NCBI RefSeq assembly: GCF_024347615.1
Contig: NZ_AP025509.1
Coordinates: forward strand, 806,001 to 870,000
From: Vibrio splendidus
GTDB taxonomy: Bacteria > Pseudomonadota > Gammaproteobacteria > Enterobacterales > Vibrionaceae
Direction: 5' to 3'
Length of the DNA: 64,000 nucleotides
In this document: positions 61,246-64,000 of the stretch, one piece after another
How positions within the stretch are numbered: the stretch's first letter is position 1
Layout: the number at the start of each line of letters is the position of its first letter
Notes under the pieces: model-generated
The model's database searches: none
What the model was told of the DNA's origin: nothing
The model's input: the letters and a program-made list of their open reading frames with translations, nothing else
Made by a program: the position numbers and the translations under genes

Positions 61246-64000
61246 ATGGCTAACAAAAAAAACGTCGAAACAAACAAGAAAAATACAGAAATCAAAAACA
61301 AGAAAAGTAACGAGCTAGAGCAAAAGAAACCAACACAAAAAAAGAAGCGCAGACTGCATTCACATCTAAAAGTGAATATCCCACTTTTTCAGTCACTCAT
61401 GATGATTTTGCCATCATTGGCTAAACACGCTGCTGCAGAGAGCATAGACAATTCCAGTGACGCTGCAGATCAAGTAACCGCAAATAACGTGACCGAAAAA
61501 GATGTCACCGATGAGCATAGTAAGGCGGACTCATCAGCGGTTGCTCTCCAAGACGCTCAGGCGAGTGACAACGACGTAAACTCAACCTTAAGTGCAAATC
61601 ATGCCGCCCATGGTTCGAGCTCTAACTTAGTTCCTTCTCATCATTTATCGACGCTTTCTCACCCGCAAGTCCATTACATTCCTTCGGTATCGATGCCGAC
61701 TATCTCCTCAGGGAGTAACGGTCAGCCGACTCATTCGAATGCGCCTACGACGCCCGCTTTACCCGTCACCTTTATGCCAGAAGTCATAAAAGGTACGTAC
61801 GGAGAGCTTCATGTTGATGCAAATGGTCAATACACATTCGTATTGAATCCAAATTCTCCTCAATACATCCTGTTAAACCAGCACCAACCAGGTACTGATC
61901 ATTTTGCGTTACATCTATCTAATGGCTCGAGCATCATTGTTCAGATACCGGTAACAGGTAAGCAAGACACGCCAAATATTTCTGGAGACCTAACAGGTGT
62001 GGTAACAGAAGATCACAATATTGATTCACAAGGCTTGTTACATGCGAACGGTAAAATTGATGTCATAGACCCTGACCAAAATGAAAATTCGGTTACGCCT
62101 GAAGTTATCTCAGGTAAATATGGTTCATTAACTATCGATGCTGATGGACATTGGCAGTATCAAGTTGATAACTCGCTCTCTAATGTTCAAGCTTTAACCG
62201 CAGCCACTTCATTGCACGAAAGTTTCACAATTCACACCAAAGATGGCACACCGCAAACGATCGATATGACGATTGGCGGGAACGACGACAATGCCGTAAT
62301 TACGGGTGTGGATGCTGGCACGTTAACTGAAGATTTAACGACACAAGTTCAAGGGCAGCTTTCGGTAACGGACTCTGATCTTGGAGAGGACCACTTTCAA
62401 GCCTCACAAGTGACTAGTAATTTCGGTACGCTAAGCATCACCAAAGACGGTGCGTGGACATACAGTTTAGACAACAATAACCCAGTAGTTCAAAGGCTTG
62501 GCCAAGGTTCAACTGCGACAGACATCGTCACTGTTCACTCAGCTGATGGTACAGCGCATCAAGTCATGGTTACGATCAATGGCACCAACGACCATGCAGT
62601 AATCACGAGTAGTTCAGCAAATTCACCAAGTTCATTTTTCGCTATCGGGACAAGTAATGGCTCAAGCCAAGTTACTGAAGATAAAGACCTAACGGTTTCA
62701 GGCCAACTCAACATCACCGATATCGACTCAAAAGAGGCGCATTTTTCTAATTCCGACCTCAAGGGGACACTGGGTACTTTACACCTTAAAGACAATGGCG
62801 ATTGGAGCTACGACCTAGATAATAAAAATCCACAAGTTCAGGCTCTTGGTCAAGGATCTACGACAACAGACATCATAACCATCCACTCCGCCGACGGCAC
62901 TCCTCATCAAATTGCAATTACCGTTAACGGCACCAATGATAAAGCCGTGATAAGCGGAACAAGCTCCGGTGCAGTGACCGAAGAAACACAACTGCAAACC
63001 TCGGGCACACTTGCGGTAACGGATGTGGATACTGGCGAGGCACACTTCTCCAACACCGATATCGTAGGCTCGTTTGGTACGCTTCATCTGACTGATACTG
63101 GTTCTTGGACGTACGATCTTGATAATACAAATCCTAACGTTCAAGCATTGGGCAAAGGAGCAACCGCTACCGACACCATCACCGTTCATTCTGCTGATGG
63201 CACGCCGCATCAAGTGACTATCACAGTAAATGGCACTAATGACGCAGCTACTGTCAGCAGTGCGACCGTTGCCATCGATGAGACCGACAAAGCAGTAACG
63301 ACATCAGGAACGTTGACTAGTACCGATGTAGACAACCCAGACAACACGTTTACGCCAGACTCGATTACTGGATCTAACGGCGACCTAACTATTGATGCCA
63401 GTGGTCACTGGGTGTTCACCGCCAACAGCGCGTTTAATCAGTTAAACGTCGGCGACAAAGTAGAAGAAACCTTCACTGTCACTTCCGTTGATGGCACACC
63501 TTCGACCATTAAAGTCACGATTAACGGCACTAACGACGCCGCTACTGTCAGCAGTGCGACCGTCGCTATCGATGAAACCGACAAAGCGGTAACTACCTCA
63601 GGTACGCTAACCAGTACTGACGTGGATAATACAGATAATACCTTCACGCCGGATTCCGTTGTTGGATCTAATGGTGACCTGACTATTGATGCCAATGGTC
63701 ATTGGACGTTCACTGCGAACAGTGCGTTTAACCAATTGAATGTCGGCGATAAGGTCGAAGAGACCTTCACGGTATCTTCTGTTGATGGCACAGCGTCAAC
63801 CATCAAGGTGACGATTAACGGCACCAATGATAAAGCGACAGTCAGTACCGCAACGGTAAGTGTGGACGAGACTGACAAAGCGGTAACTACTTCAGGAACA
63901 TTGACTAGTACCGACGTGGATAACCCAGATAATGCGTTTACTCCGGATTCTATTGCAGGCACCAATGGCGACCTGACTATTGATGGTAATGGTCATTGGT
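61246..64000 (+). CDS. Large VCBS-repeat adhesin (continues past the right edge)
   Basis: Open from the ATG at 61246 to the window end, over 900 codons. GGATGA lies ahead. Residues 1-43 are lysine-rich, followed by a hydrophobic stretch ending LPSLAKHAAAES (residues 43-65), which could be a long signal segment. Residues 66-190 are low-complexity Ser/Thr/His. VCBS repeats then follow: about 62280-63240 (three units of an earlier type ending TVNGTND) and from 63241 a more uniform type (AIDETDKAVTTSGTLTSTDVDN). These are found in biofilm or adhesion proteins, usually exported by a type I system. C-terminal RTX or T1SS parts would be outside the window. Confidence 0.9.
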   Translation, partial: MANKKNVETNKKNTEIKNKKSNELEQKKPTQKKKRRLHSHLKVNIPLFQSLMMILPSLAKHAAAESIDNSSDAADQVTANNVTEKDVTDEHSKADSSAVALQDAQASDNDVNSTLSANHAAHGSSSNLVPSHHLSTLSHPQVHYIPSVSMPTISSGSNGQPTHSNAPTTPALPVTFMPEVIKGTYGELHVDANGQYTFVLNPNSPQYILLNQHQPGTDHFALHLSNGSSIIVQIPVTGKQDTPNISGDLTGVVTEDHNIDSQGLLHANGKIDVIDPDQNENSVTPEVISGKYGSLTIDADGHWQYQVDNSLSNVQALTAATSLHESFTIHTKDGTPQTIDMTIGGNDDNAVITGVDAGTLTEDLTTQVQGQLSVTDSDLGEDHFQASQVTSNFGTLSITKDGAWTYSLDNNNPVVQRLGQGSTATDIVTVHSADGTAHQVMVTINGTNDHAVITSSSANSPSSFFAIGTSNGSSQVTEDKDLTVSGQLNITDIDSKEAHFSNSDLKGTLGTLHLKDNGDWSYDLDNKNPQVQALGQGSTTTDIITIHSADGTPHQIAITVNGTNDKAVISGTSSGAVTEETQLQTSGTLAVTDVDTGEAHFSNTDIVGSFGTLHLTDTGSWTYDLDNTNPNVQALGKGATATDTITVHSADGTPHQVTITVNGTNDAATVSSATVAIDETDKAVTTSGTLTSTDVDNPDNTFTPDSITGSNGDLTIDASGHWVFTANSAFNQLNVGDKVEETFTVTSVDGTPSTIKVTINGTNDAATVSSATVAIDETDKAVTTSGTLTSTDVDNTDNTFTPDSVVGSNGDLTIDANGHWTFTANSAFNQLNVGDKVEETFTVSSVDGTASTIKVTINGTNDKATVSTATVSVDETDKAVTTSGTLTSTDVDNPDNAFTPDSIAGTNGDLTIDGNGHW
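63241..64000 (+). repeat. 294-bp tandem DNA repeats inside the VCBS gene
   Basis: Units begin at 63241, 63535 and 63829, exactly 294 bp (98 codons) apart, with visibly high base identity. They code for VCBS domains of the form starting AATVSSATVAIDETDK and ending TVKVTINGTND-like. The third unit is cut by the window edge; more copies are likely beyond it. Confidence 0.9.

Noticed and set aside
62559..63965. Minus-strand frames inside the VCBS gene
   Set aside because: They repeat with the 294-bp units and are shadows of the plus-strand repeats.

Overview
The window reads as chromosomal DNA of a marine gamma-proteobacterium of the family Vibrionaceae, most likely Vibrio. The signs are the divergent hmp/norR pair, a modular GH18 chitinase, a BCCT transporter, Vibrio-like YqhD, NemR and CurA proteins, a VCBS-repeat adhesin and moderate G+C. 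The species is not determined. Positions and translations were read directly; family names come from recognising motifs and remembered relatives, not from a search. Layout: 1-5423 holds the end of a DEAD-box helicase, a COG0523 GTPase (YeiR type), a ClcA exchanger and a TDT-family transporter. 5501-6961 is a complete IS4-family element. 7017-10604 is a nitric-oxide module: Hmp and its regulator NorR, with a sigma-54 type promoter and NorR-like operators between them, then a membrane-linked glutaredoxin. 10717-12838 carries envelope and fold factors: an OmpA-like lipoprotein, a DsbA-like lipoprotein and an FKBP isomerase. 12958-15409 is an electrophile-stress module (nemR, curA, GST) with the same 15-bp palindrome ahead of nemR and of curA. 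15561-22064 holds a pseudouridine synthase followed by a decaying 17-bp minisatellite, a cysteine-cluster protein, DacA, a DUF4136 lipoprotein, a YgjV-like protein and a diguanylate cyclase. 22360-27564 has the chitinase and the BCCT transporter. 27693-34132 is a looser, AT-richer stretch of small and accessory genes: a RidA, a DUF417 protein, YciI-like and GNAT proteins, a hexapeptide transferase, small envelope proteins, a protein made of three RidA domains, and an orphan membrane protein. 34302-36528 is yqhC/yqhD (aldehyde defence). 36754-40180 is a polar amino-acid ABC importer, followed by a J1-crystallin-like ADP-ribosylglycohydrolase. 41554-44804 is a Fur-box-associated TonB receptor with an AraC regulator. 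44851-46446 is a LysR/LysE pair. 46504-48421 is a lipoprotein gene split by an IS1111-type (IS110 family) element. Its right-end noncoding part contains a 9-nt match to the target DNA beside the insertion point, as expected for a guide (bridge/seek) RNA. 48637-51403 holds two GNATs, YjdM and a ThrE-like exporter, followed by two tandem tRNA-Gly(TCC) genes. 53457-61012 is a copper/silver efflux operon (CopL-like protein, CusC, CusB with two fused CusF-like domains, CusA, Met-rich cupredoxin), with a MerR/CueR-type promoter upstream. 61246 to the right edge is the start of a large VCBS-repeat adhesin. The most interesting points are the guide-like match in the IS1111 element, the triple RidA protein, the two identical nemR-type operators, the MerR-type promoter on the copper operon, the two minisatellites, and the two tRNA-Gly genes that differ by one covarying base pair. 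No CRISPR array, prophage or integron was seen, and no clearly new multi-gene system was demonstrated.
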